This document shows, in pieces, positions 15,746 to 22,901 of a DNA stretch of 27,004 nt. Location: IMG/VR virus record IMGVR_UViG_3300032282_001824, positions 1 to 27,004 of that record, one strand, 5' to 3'. A program made the position numbers and the translations under genes. Every line of letters begins with the position of its first letter. Positions within the stretch are counted from its first letter, which is position 1. This DNA is from a virus. The notes below the pieces were generated by a model. The model saw only the letters and a list, made by a program, of their open reading frames with translations, was not told where the DNA came from and did no database searches.

Positions 15746-15756
15746 TTTATTTTATA

Positions 15757-16491
15757 TTAATAGGATTGAATGTCATATTTTAACCCGGCTAAATTAACCC
15801 GGTCAACAATTGTTTTTATTTTGTTTTCGTATTTCGTCGCTGTGAAATGTGTCGGATCTAACAACGTTGAATCATAATAAACAGTAAACGCGTTTGAATT
15901 AAATGTTGACGTTGCCAATCCTACCGTGTCAATTGCTGAAATGTCATTGTAGGAAATTACCGTTGTGTCTTGAACGTCTGTCCCAACCAAAAAAACGCCT
16001 TGCGCGATTGTGTTTGTATCAACATAAATTGACGGACGCGCTGAACTGTTTAATGTATTTTGATATGGCGGATTGATTAATGTTGGAATAGAACTTGTCA
16101 ACAAACAATACATTTCATTATTTAAAATCCATTCCAAAACGCCAATTGACGAATTGTATTGCAATTGCGTATCAACGGCAATAAAATTGTTGTAATGTTT
16201 AACAAAATATTCAGTATTGTTTAATATTGTTGGGTTGCCTGATGGTGACGTTGCTTTTATGCAACGATAAACGCAATTATCCAATCCAATAACCATATCG
16301 CCAAAATCGTAATCGGTATCGTCGAAAAAATTACTAAAACCGCTTTTTAAATGGTTTTCTGTAAAATTTATCATTAACCAATCCAATGGACGCATTAAAA
16401 CTTTTCCCCATGAAATAAAACGCGAAAATCTTTTATTGATAGGCAATAAATTATTCCAAAAGTTATCATAATTTATGAAAAAATTAAACAT
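15757..16491 (-). CDS. Baseplate protein after J (tail protein I / gp48 position) with carbohydrate-binding-like insert
   Basis: The ATG at 16491 is chosen over an in-frame TTG at 16503. It follows the upstream stop by one base and gives 244 aa. The N-terminus (FINYDNFWNNLLPINKRFSR) is helical. Residues about 60-100 (DYDFGDMVIGLDNCVYRCIK... to YFVKHY) match the GD-x-V...YxC pattern of CBM5/12-like chitin-binding modules. The C-terminus (TATKYENKIKTIVDRVNLAG) is helical. Following baseplate J suggests the gpI/gp48 role linking wedge and fibre, but sequence evidence for that family is weak. Confidence 0.5.
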   Translation of the reverse strand: MFNFFINYDNFWNNLLPINKRFSRFISWGKVLMRPLDWLMINFTENHLKSGFSNFFDDTDYDFGDMVIGLDNCVYRCIKATSPSGNPTILNNTEYFVKHYNNFIAVDTQLQYNSSIGVLEWILNNEMYCLLTSSIPTLINPPYQNTLNSSARPSIYVDTNTIAQGVFLVGTDVQDTTVISYNDISAIDTVGLATSTFNSNAFTVYYDSTLLDPTHFTATKYENKIKTIVDRVNLAGLKYDIQSY

Positions 16492-16492
16492 G

Positions 16493-17353
16493 TTAAACGG
16501 CAATAAAATTCAATGTATTTGCAAAAGTATGTCCCGACGTTGTTTCGGCTTTAATGTACCCGGCATAAGGCAAATAAGACAATCCATTGTACCCGCTTGA
16601 CAATTTAAACAAGGTTGTTTTGTTTGCATATAAAACGGTTGCTTGACGAACATAAATAATTTTCATTTTTAAATCAACCACGCCGGCAACGCTTTGTATT
16701 GCGTCTTCAATATGCGAAACATAAACGCGCCCGTTAAAATCCAATGTTGCAAAATAATTGTTTATTGCTGAAATAACGTCCGCCTGAATTGTTGGTTGAA
16801 ATATTCCTGAATAATAAATGTCCGCCTGAATTTCAATTAAATCTGCGTCCAATGAACTGACTTCGTATGCAATTCCGGCATTACCTATTAAATTAAAATA
16901 AGATTTTAACGCGTCCAATTCCGATGTTGACAATTTTACCGGTGTTGTTCCTTTTGCTGTCTTTATTAAAACTGTTTTATTTGATCCGTTTGTTACTGCG
17001 CAACGTGTAACAATTCGCAAATCCTCATTGATTGTTTGATATTGCGGCGCAATTTCGCCGTTTGTGTTTTGTGTGTAAAATAATTGTTGCGGACTTGTTG
17101 CGCTGTATTGAAATTCAAATGCTTTTTGTTGTAACCATGCCGGCGATTGCGGAACTACTTTTGAAATTTTAGTGTCAATATCAACAACAACCAAATCCAA
17201 AATTTGTTCAAACAAATTAATTGCAACCGCTTGAATATACAACCATAAATTCCAAATTGCTGTTTGACTTGTTGAATCCAACCCGGACAATGACGTTTCG
17301 GCATTTTTTGCCGTTACCATTTGTGCTTTTATTTCTGATATACTTCTTGCCAT
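16493..17353 (-). CDS. Baseplate J-like protein (Mu gp47 family)
   Basis: A 286-aa wedge protein. The N-terminal helical region (about 1-70) ends with the typical PQSPAWLQQKAFEFQYSA. The middle has the conserved VTNGSNKTVLIKTAKGTTPV strands, and the C-terminal part (about 180-235) the J hallmark: QPTIQADVISAINNYFATLD followed by GRVYVSHIEDAIQSVAGVVD. J proteins form the outer wedge of contractile baseplates. Its location is unusual: it and two downstream genes lie upstream of the capsid genes, 11 kb away from gp25 and spike. Confidence 0.8.
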   Translation of the reverse strand: MARSISEIKAQMVTAKNAETSLSGLDSTSQTAIWNLWLYIQAVAINLFEQILDLVVVDIDTKISKVVPQSPAWLQQKAFEFQYSATSPQQLFYTQNTNGEIAPQYQTINEDLRIVTRCAVTNGSNKTVLIKTAKGTTPVKLSTSELDALKSYFNLIGNAGIAYEVSSLDADLIEIQADIYYSGIFQPTIQADVISAINNYFATLDFNGRVYVSHIEDAIQSVAGVVDLKMKIIYVRQATVLYANKTTLFKLSSGYNGLSYLPYAGYIKAETTSGHTFANTLNFIAV

Positions 17354-17360
17354 GTCTTAA

Positions 17361-17825
17361 TTAAAAAACTCTATTATACACTCTTATTTCTAAAGGAGTT
17401 TGATACATACAATTATTATCTAATTCATCACCTGAATAAGAAAATAAATATAATTCATTTGTTGATTGTGTAAAATAACGATATGAAACAACTTTATTTG
17501 GTGTGCCATCTATATTTGGAACTCCAAAAACAGGAAATACTTTGTCTGTTTCAAAAATGTTTTCTGATGCAGTTATTTTATATGTTCCTGCACCTTCATA
17601 AGACAAAATATATTCTACTCCAAAATCATCTTGTAAAGTAACAATTGTTGGAGCATCTGTATCTCTTTGTGTTATTATAACTGATAAACTTTTATATCCT
17701 AAAATAGTTGACTTAATTATTTTTTTACTATCATAAGTAGAACCATTAAAAACATCAACTAACATATAATCATTATCTGTTAAATTGTTTGTTTCTAAAG
17801 GTAAATCTGTTATTGTTGTACTCAT
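17361..17825 (-). CDS. Tail-related protein of unknown function (fibre-like N-terminus)
   Basis: A 154-aa beta-rich protein. The N-terminus (ITDLPLETNNLTDNDYMLVD, then FNGSTYDSKKI) has the ISDLP...L..NDYxxV...g.TkKI pattern found at the start of many phage tail-fibre and neck proteins. The rest (LSYEGAGTYKITASENIFET, EIRVYNRVF) is not recognised. It is inserted between the tail terminator and baseplate J, and its DNA is strongly AT-rich with almost no CpG, unlike its neighbours, so it looks like a recent acquisition. Confidence 0.5.
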   Translation of the reverse strand: MSTTITDLPLETNNLTDNDYMLVDVFNGSTYDSKKIIKSTILGYKSLSVIITQRDTDAPTIVTLQDDFGVEYILSYEGAGTYKITASENIFETDKVFPVFGVPNIDGTPNKVVSYRYFTQSTNELYLFSYSGDELDNNCMYQTPLEIRVYNRVF

Positions 17826-17827
17826 AT

Positions 17828-18400
17828 CTATATTGTTATTACAATTCCACTTTGCGTTATTAAATTACTTCCATTTTGTAAAGTAATTGCATTTAAAACA
17901 ATATTGCCACCATTTACAACACCCAAACCGGTAACAGGTTGTTTAACAACACCACTAACAGGTTCTTGCATTGTGTCGTCAACTAAAACGCATTTATAAT
18001 CCTGAATCCAAACGCTAACTTGGTCATGTTCGGTGTGCATGATTTCATTATTACGGTTAAAAATACCGCTTTTTGTTGACTTCCACTTTTGTAATGTAGT
18101 AAAAATCTGTTGTTTTAAAGTTAGGATATTTGTGTTTTGGTCAAGTGTTCCCATTCCATTATCAGGCTCAAACGAACCGATATGCAAACGAACAATTAAC
18201 GGGTCATACACTTGTACCCCATTCCCTAACAATTGAACATTTCCCTCTAAAATAAACTCCACGAAACAACAAGGGAATGGAAACGAATAATTGTCACCGT
18301 TTTCCAATTCGGCAAATTGATTACGCCATAACCTAACATACAAATTTGGCAATACTGAATTTAAGCGTGTTTGTATTTCTGTATAAAATTCAATGTTCAT
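17828..18400 (-). CDS. Probable tail terminator / head-tail joining protein
   Basis: A 190-aa protein. The N-terminal 110 residues (FYTEIQTRLNSVLPNLYVRL, FPFPCCFVEFILEGNVQLLG, VYDPLIVRLHIGSF) have the alpha/beta arrangement of tail terminator (gpU/gp37-like) proteins: a helix, then strands including FVEF and V.L.IG. The tail (VVKQPVTGLGVVNGGNIVLN onwards) is beta-rich. Its ATG overlaps the stop of the gpG-like gene by 4 bp. The tail-terminator call rests on fold pattern and gene order. Confidence 0.55.
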   Translation of the reverse strand: MNIEFYTEIQTRLNSVLPNLYVRLWRNQFAELENGDNYSFPFPCCFVEFILEGNVQLLGNGVQVYDPLIVRLHIGSFEPDNGMGTLDQNTNILTLKQQIFTTLQKWKSTKSGIFNRNNEIMHTEHDQVSVWIQDYKCVLVDDTMQEPVSGVVKQPVTGLGVVNGGNIVLNAITLQNGSNLITQSGIVITI

Positions 18401-18867
18401 GGTTTAAATGCTCTATCAATCATTTTTAAAATTCTGTCAATTTGTTGCTGTTTCAATGTTCGCGATTCGCCCATGAATTGACGTTTCGGAATTGTCATGC
18501 GTCGCGAATGTGCCTTTACTGTTGCGCCGTCGCGTCGTTTGTATGTTCCAACTTGTTGAACGCCCGTGAACCCCTCGTTGTGTACTTCTGAATAAGGCAA
18601 ATAAGAACCAATAACAATTCGTTCAAATGTTTTGCTTTTTATCTGAACCGAACGTTTTAAATTTCCGCGAACAACTAAAATTTTACGCCCTTTTGGATCG
18701 GGACGTTTGCGTTGACGCCATGGCGAAATTCCGCCGTCATTCCAACCGCTAATTCGGAAACTATTTTGAAAAAATCGTAATGACAAATTCGCCATTTCGT
18801 CCGGCAACTGCCGTTTGACTTGTTCTAAATTTTTCAATACTTTGTTCAAATCGAATTTATTCGCCAT
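18397..18867 (-). CDS. Virion morphogenesis protein, Mu gpG / P2 gpS-like
   Basis: The ATG at 18867 (MANKFDLNKVL) is chosen over an in-frame TTG at 18885; it gives 156 aa and an 11-bp overlap upstream. The protein is basic, with an N-terminal helix (NLEQVKRQLPDEMANLSLRF), WNDGGISPWRQRKRPDPKGR and then GNLKRSVQIK...YSEVHNEGFTG, finishing with PKRQFMGES and a helix. The R-G-x-L-x-x-S ... VHxxG ... P-R-x-F-x-G order is the signature of the phage virion morphogenesis family, which acts in head completion or tail attachment. Confidence 0.8.
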   Translation of the reverse strand: MANKFDLNKVLKNLEQVKRQLPDEMANLSLRFFQNSFRISGWNDGGISPWRQRKRPDPKGRKILVVRGNLKRSVQIKSKTFERIVIGSYLPYSEVHNEGFTGVQQVGTYKRRDGATVKAHSRRMTIPKRQFMGESRTLKQQQIDRILKMIDRAFKP

Positions 18868-19147
18868 TGCTATCGTAAAACTCAAACGCCATGTTTGACG
18901 TTTGGAATTTGTGTGCCATTTCTACATTAACCCCGTCAAATTGAAAACCATGTTCACGCGCTTCCAAAAATTGTTGTTCCGGCATTTGTTTAGAAACCCA
19001 AAATTCAAAATTGGAATAAAACATTGCATGTAAACGAATTGTTTTCAACGGCTTCATTATTTTGCGATAATGTGAAACCGCTGACGCCACCATGTCAACA
19101 ACGCTGTTGCCGGTGCTTTGCCATTCCGTATGTATTTTATTACTCAT
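18857..19147 (-). CDS. Unknown protein in the connector module
   Basis: Two ATG starts are possible, 19162 and 19147; 19147 (MSNKIHTEWQSTGNS) is preferred because it overlaps the ferritin-like gene by only 8 bp, giving 96 aa. It is helical at the start (VVDMVASAVSHYRKIMKP), with an aromatic-rich centre (AMFYSNFEFWVSKQMPEQQF) and ends FEFYDSNGE. No family is recognised. It is locked between the ferritin-like and gpG-like genes by overlaps, so it is co-translated with them and is probably a small structural or assembly factor. Confidence 0.6.
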   Translation of the reverse strand: MSNKIHTEWQSTGNSVVDMVASAVSHYRKIMKPLKTIRLHAMFYSNFEFWVSKQMPEQQFLEAREHGFQFDGVNVEMAHKFQTSNMAFEFYDSNGE

Positions 19148-19637
19148 TTTCGCCCAATTCATGATCAATTTGTAACAACCCGGCTGCGTTGTCTTTTGTC
19201 AAACTTATTGTTGCCAACAAATCGCCGTATTCGCCGACGCTTTTAATCTGTTCCGCGACAAACTCTTGACTGATAACAAAAACCGCGTGATCGTCCCCGC
19301 ATGCCATGTCGGACAATTTTTTGTACTCATTCAACAAATTCAATTCTGCGTCGTATGCTGTTTTGAATGCGTCATAAAACGTTTCAATTGTACCCATTGT
19401 ACGCGCTGCCCCCGTAATATTTGGCAATACGCCCAAATCGTTGCAGAAATCAATTAATCGTTGATAGTGCCCAACTTCGGTGTTTGCTTCATTTAAAAAA
19501 AACTTTGCTGCGCCAAAATACCCAATTTGTTGCATTTGTGCCGACAATTGACGGTACATTAATTCAGCTGTTAATTCGCCCTCAATTCTGTTTTCTAATT
19601 CAAAAATGAATTTATTGTTCAATAATGGTTGTTTCAT
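19140..19637 (-). CDS. Ferritin-like protein (FtnA-type)
   Basis: A 165-aa four-helix-bundle protein that aligns end to end with bacterial ferritin A. Matches include ELENRIEGELTAELMYRQLS to the FtnA helix A region, GAAKFF...TEVGHYQRLIDF to the ExxH helix B, and FVAEQ to the helix D EQ motif. Iron ligands conserved are E21, E54, H57, E98 and Q130; the usual second glutamate of helix D (FtnA E130) is S133 here. It therefore probably still binds and oxidises iron, perhaps with altered kinetics. It is encoded inside the head/connector operon, directly coupled by ATGA to the 54-aa gene upstream. Whether it is a virion part or acts in the host cell is unknown. Confidence 0.8.
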   Translation of the reverse strand: MKQPLLNNKFIFELENRIEGELTAELMYRQLSAQMQQIGYFGAAKFFLNEANTEVGHYQRLIDFCNDLGVLPNITGAARTMGTIETFYDAFKTAYDAELNLLNEYKKLSDMACGDDHAVFVISQEFVAEQIKSVGEYGDLLATISLTKDNAAGLLQIDHELGENE

Positions 19638-19798
19638 TGCAATATGTTTTTTATTGTTTTATTTCTTACTTGTTTTTCATTTGTGTAAATGAATCGTTTT
19701 TGAATATTAATTTGGTCGTTTGAAACTTCATAAATGTAAAATACAAATAAAAGTTTACTTAATCCGCGATTAATTTTTTGTAAGTATAACGCAATCAT
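19634..19798 (-). CDS. Small protein of 54 aa coupled to both neighbours
   Basis: This small gene fills the gap between the MuF-like and ferritin-like genes exactly. Its ATG overlaps the MuF stop (ATGA at 19795-19798) and its TGA overlaps the ferritin start (ATGA at 19634-19637). The product begins MIALYLQKINRGLSKLLFVF, with a hydrophobic patch, and ends in a Lys/Asn-rich tail (KQVRNKTIKNILQ). No family is recognised. The double translational coupling is the main evidence that it is real. Confidence 0.65.
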   Translation of the reverse strand: MIALYLQKINRGLSKLLFVFYIYEVSNDQINIQKRFIYTNEKQVRNKTIKNILQ

Positions 19799-20532
19799 TT
19801 TTTTTTATATAATTGTTCCGATTCTGCAAAATAAGGATGTTTTTTTGAAAATACTACCTTGTCATAATAAGGATTCATTTTAAATTCATCTGACACGCTT
19901 TTTTGCGCTTCCTTACTTGCCTTTTCTAATTTTGTTTTTCCTGTTTTTTTTGGCTCGTCGTAAACTGATAACCGAATCAACTGACAACGACAATTAAAAT
20001 GATTTAACGGACTGTATTGTTTCCAAAATGGGTCGTTAACAGGTAAAATTATTCCGTCCAATGGTCTGCATATTGCTGACGTTCTACCGTCCAAAACTGC
20101 ATCATATTGCAACATGGGAAATTGTTCTGTATTTTGGACAAATTCTGTCCATTTTGAAACCATTTGCCCTTGACCTACTGCGGTGTTATATTCGGCTTTT
20201 AACCAATCAACATTGTATTGATTAAATTTTGAATCCGCTATTTTCTTAAATTTTGAGAATGATAATAATTTTCCGTTTTCATCAATCATTGCACCAATCA
20301 TGTCGGCAACTTGAACGGCTGTTTTTGCGCCTGAAAATAAATAAAGGTTGTTAGTTAGTTGTTCAATTAACACTTTGTCGTTAAAATCATATTCAACCCC
20401 TAAGCCGTCTTTTAACCCGTTAAATAAATGGTCGAATGTCTTTTTTGTTAATTGCTTAGGTAGGTTAAATAAGTTTATAATACCCGAATAAATGAGTTCA
20501 AAAAGTTTGTTTTTATCATAGTCTTCAAACAT
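19795..20532 (-). CDS. MuF-like head morphogenesis protein (SPP1 gp7 family)
   Basis: A 245-aa protein following the portal, with which it overlaps by 8 bp. The C-terminal MuF domain is clear: QYDAVLDGRTSAICRPLDGI (about 141-160), then WKQYSPLNHFNCRCQLIRLS (about 172-191). This D-x-R-t-s-x-C-x-x-l-d-G ... P-x-H-x-n-C-R-C pattern is diagnostic. Proteins of this family are carried inside the prohead in a few copies bound to the portal. No C-terminal toxin is fused; the protein ends in a Lys-rich tail. Confidence 0.88.
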   Translation of the reverse strand: MFEDYDKNKLFELIYSGIINLFNLPKQLTKKTFDHLFNGLKDGLGVEYDFNDKVLIEQLTNNLYLFSGAKTAVQVADMIGAMIDENGKLLSFSKFKKIADSKFNQYNVDWLKAEYNTAVGQGQMVSKWTEFVQNTEQFPMLQYDAVLDGRTSAICRPLDGIILPVNDPFWKQYSPLNHFNCRCQLIRLSVYDEPKKTGKTKLEKASKEAQKSVSDEFKMNPYYDKVVFSKKHPYFAESEQLYKKK

Positions 20533-21865
20533 TTTTGTAAAGTTCCTCTAACTTGTTTTGAACTTCTTTTGGCAATGATTGACTTGTCAAATTTTGACTT
20601 GTCAAATTTTGACTTTCAATTTCTGACAATTTAAAACCCGTCATTTCTTCAACTTGTTTGGCGTCAACTTTCAACCCGGAATCATGCAATATTTTGACAA
20701 TGTCAACAATTTGTTTATTGATTTCGTTTTCTTTGATTTGACCTTGTTCGCGTTCTTTGTCGTTGCAAAATTGGAATTTAATATTTTCAGGAATCGCCAC
20801 GCCATGCAATCGCATTTTCGGCAATAACAAATCATTCATAAAATTTGTAATAAAATCATTGTCCTTTTTTTCAATGACTTCCAACGCTTCGGTTACTGCG
20901 GTATTTTCGCCCAATTTTCCCGGTGTGCTGTCCAATGCGTCTGCGTGTCCTAAAACAATTTTTGAAATTTTGGCTTCGCAACGATGTTCCAATGATTCAT
21001 ATCCTTTGTAACCCGTCCCGGCTGAACTTGTTTCCAAAAATCCAATTTCGTCATTTGTGTCAAAAATTCCCCAACCTGATGAACCCATATTTTGCAACAT
21101 GTTTTCAATTTCGCCCCTTTCGTCGTCTTGGGTTTTAAATGTTTTCGCGTATCTAAATGGCTGTGAATACAATTCGACAAAATCGCCATTGTAACCCATG
21201 ACGTTGCGCAACATTATTTCGTAATAACCAATTCGGTATAACAACCCATACCCGCAACGTGAAATTCCGTTTTCCGTTGGTGTCGGAATGTAAATCAACC
21301 AATCTTTAAATTTTTCGTCTGTTTCAAATTGAATTCCGTTTAATGAATAAACGTAACTGACAACTTGCATTCTGTCCGGCGAAATGTTATGTCGTTTAAT
21401 CAAACGAATATCGTTCAATTTATCGTCTGAAATACCGCCGAAATTTATTAATGAATAACCGTAAAAAATGGAATCCAACGCGTAATTTATTAATGTATTG
21501 ATCCATTCGCCTTGGAACTTGTTTGTCCAAAATTCGTCGATGTCGCCGTTTTCGTCAACCAATTCCCATTTTTTCATTATTGTTAACGACTTGCGTTTTT
21601 CCATGCAAGCGTGAACGTGTCCATTCAAAACGGTATCATTGTATAATTGTTGCATTTTTACCCGGTGCGGATAATATGCCAATTCGGCTTCGTTTATTGC
21701 TGAACGCCACGTTATAACGTCTTGACGGATTCTTTGCAATTGAACGCGCGCAATGTATTTATCTATATGTTTTGGATCTTCTGCGCGTGTAATTCCCGCG
21801 TCGCTTCCGACTAATGGTTGCGTTACCGGAAACCAATAATTGCGAATGTCTTTAATTATTCCCAT
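20525..21865 (-). CDS. Portal protein, DUF935 (Mu gp29-like)
   Basis: A 446-aa protein. DUF935 features include AHVHACMEKRKSL-like NGHVHACMEKRKSLTIMKKW (about 76-95), FYGYSLINFGG, DWLIYIPTPTENGISRCGYG, and near the C-terminus KIVLGHADALDSTPGKLGEN (about 307-326), close to the family's ILG-x-x-x-x-s...G motif. The portal forms the dodecameric ring through which TerL pumps DNA. The C-terminus carries a short tandem repeat (QNLTSQNLTSQSLP) before a final helix. It is followed by the MuF-like gene and preceded by the gp36-like gene. Confidence 0.88.
   Translation of the reverse strand: MGIIKDIRNYWFPVTQPLVGSDAGITRAEDPKHIDKYIARVQLQRIRQDVITWRSAINEAELAYYPHRVKMQQLYNDTVLNGHVHACMEKRKSLTIMKKWELVDENGDIDEFWTNKFQGEWINTLINYALDSIFYGYSLINFGGISDDKLNDIRLIKRHNISPDRMQVVSYVYSLNGIQFETDEKFKDWLIYIPTPTENGISRCGYGLLYRIGYYEIMLRNVMGYNGDFVELYSQPFRYAKTFKTQDDERGEIENMLQNMGSSGWGIFDTNDEIGFLETSSAGTGYKGYESLEHRCEAKISKIVLGHADALDSTPGKLGENTAVTEALEVIEKKDNDFITNFMNDLLLPKMRLHGVAIPENIKFQFCNDKEREQGQIKENEINKQIVDIVKILHDSGLKVDAKQVEEMTGFKLSEIESQNLTSQNLTSQSLPKEVQNKLEELYKNV
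20581..20615 (-). repeat. 15-bp tandem repeat in the portal gene
   Basis: GACTTGTCAAATTTT (plus strand) occurs twice in tandem (20581-20595 and 20596-20610) and a third, partial copy follows. The repeat length is a multiple of three, so it adds QNLTS units to the portal C-terminus without a frame change. The identical copies point to a recent slippage event. Confidence 0.8.
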
Positions 21866-21868
21866 TGA

Positions 21869-22843
21869 TTAATAATTGTTATAATTTTTTGGATTTGAAC
21901 CCCAACGAATGCGCGCGCCTTGTTTTGGTTGCAACAACGGAATGTCTGCCGTAATTGCGTTATTTTGTCCGCCGGCTTCTTTTAACCAATCCAAACAATA
22001 CATGTAATTGTCTTTTCGTAATTGCGGAATGTTGTTTGGTGCAATTCTCATGTGTATTTTGTACAAAACAATGTCAATTAAAAACGCGACTAATTGCTGA
22101 CTGCGATTGTCGCCTTTAATCCACGTAATCGGTAACCATGTATTTATATCTGTTCCGGGAACAACATTACCCGTTCCGTCAACAAATGAAAAATATAATT
22201 GATTATTATAATTTACAATTTCATCTGTTCCATAATTATAATTTGGAACATAATTTGGAAAATTTGAAGGATTTTGATAACAATTATATCCGTAAAATGA
22301 ATAATCTACCCCATTTGACCAATATTTTGATGCAATGTTTACATCTGTCGGAATAACGTTTTTAACATCTGTCAGGCATTTATAAACTTTGTTTTTGTAA
22401 AATACAATATCGCCCTTTTGATATTGTGTGCTGTATGAATAACGCGGATAAGGCGATTGAACAAAAAATAAATCAAATTGTTGACCTACTAATTGCCAAT
22501 TTAAAGGATTAAATGTTTCAGGCGTTGTTATTTCATTTATACAAGAATAAACATTTCCGTTATACAATGTGTTTTGACCAATAACATACGTTAAAGTTTG
22601 ATTATAAGCCGTTGCATTTAACTCTATCAAATCATTTGCATAATAACGCCCGTTATTTACAAAAGTTCCTATTTCTCTAAATTCATCATCAATATCGTAT
22701 CGTTGTACCAAATATGAAATCATTTCCGCCCGGCTTTCCAATTCACATGACAAACGAACAAAATCATTGCTTTGCGTTATTTGTGTCAATTGCTGTTCCT
22801 GAATCCGAAAATTATAATAGTCTTGTAATCGTAAATAACCCAT
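21869..22843 (-). CDS. Mu gp36-like head-tail protein with three carbohydrate-binding-like inserts
   Basis: ATG at 22843 is chosen; a TTG two codons upstream is the only alternative. The 324-aa protein has a gp36 (DUF1320)-type frame: N-terminal helix with SCELESRAEMISYLVQRYDI (32-51), and C-terminal LVAFLIDIVLYKIHMRIAPN (251-270) followed by YCLDWLKEAGG. Mu gp36 is only about half this size. The extra residues (about 80-242) form three CBM5/12-like units: YVIGQNTLYNGNVYSC, YQKGDIVFYKNKVYKC and YGTDEIVNYNNQLYFS, each followed after 15-25 residues by a W. The insert DNA is AT-rich and CpG-poor. The protein likely sits at the head-tail joint. Confidence 0.65.
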   Translation of the reverse strand: MGYLRLQDYYNFRIQEQQLTQITQSNDFVRLSCELESRAEMISYLVQRYDIDDEFREIGTFVNNGRYYANDLIELNATAYNQTLTYVIGQNTLYNGNVYSCINEITTPETFNPLNWQLVGQQFDLFFVQSPYPRYSYSTQYQKGDIVFYKNKVYKCLTDVKNVIPTDVNIASKYWSNGVDYSFYGYNCYQNPSNFPNYVPNYNYGTDEIVNYNNQLYFSFVDGTGNVVPGTDINTWLPITWIKGDNRSQQLVAFLIDIVLYKIHMRIAPNNIPQLRKDNYMYCLDWLKEAGGQNNAITADIPLLQPKQGARIRWGSNPKNYNNY

Positions 22844-22901
22844 AATCAACGAAATTAATTTGATTTGTTGAAATTAGTATTTTTTTACTATATGAAAAAC
22901 G

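Noticed and set aside
22875-22890. TAGTA-N6-TACTA inverted repeat between the gp36-like and TerL genes
   Set aside because: A weak AT-only stem of 5 bp with no flanking T run; not a credible terminator, and no regulator points to it.
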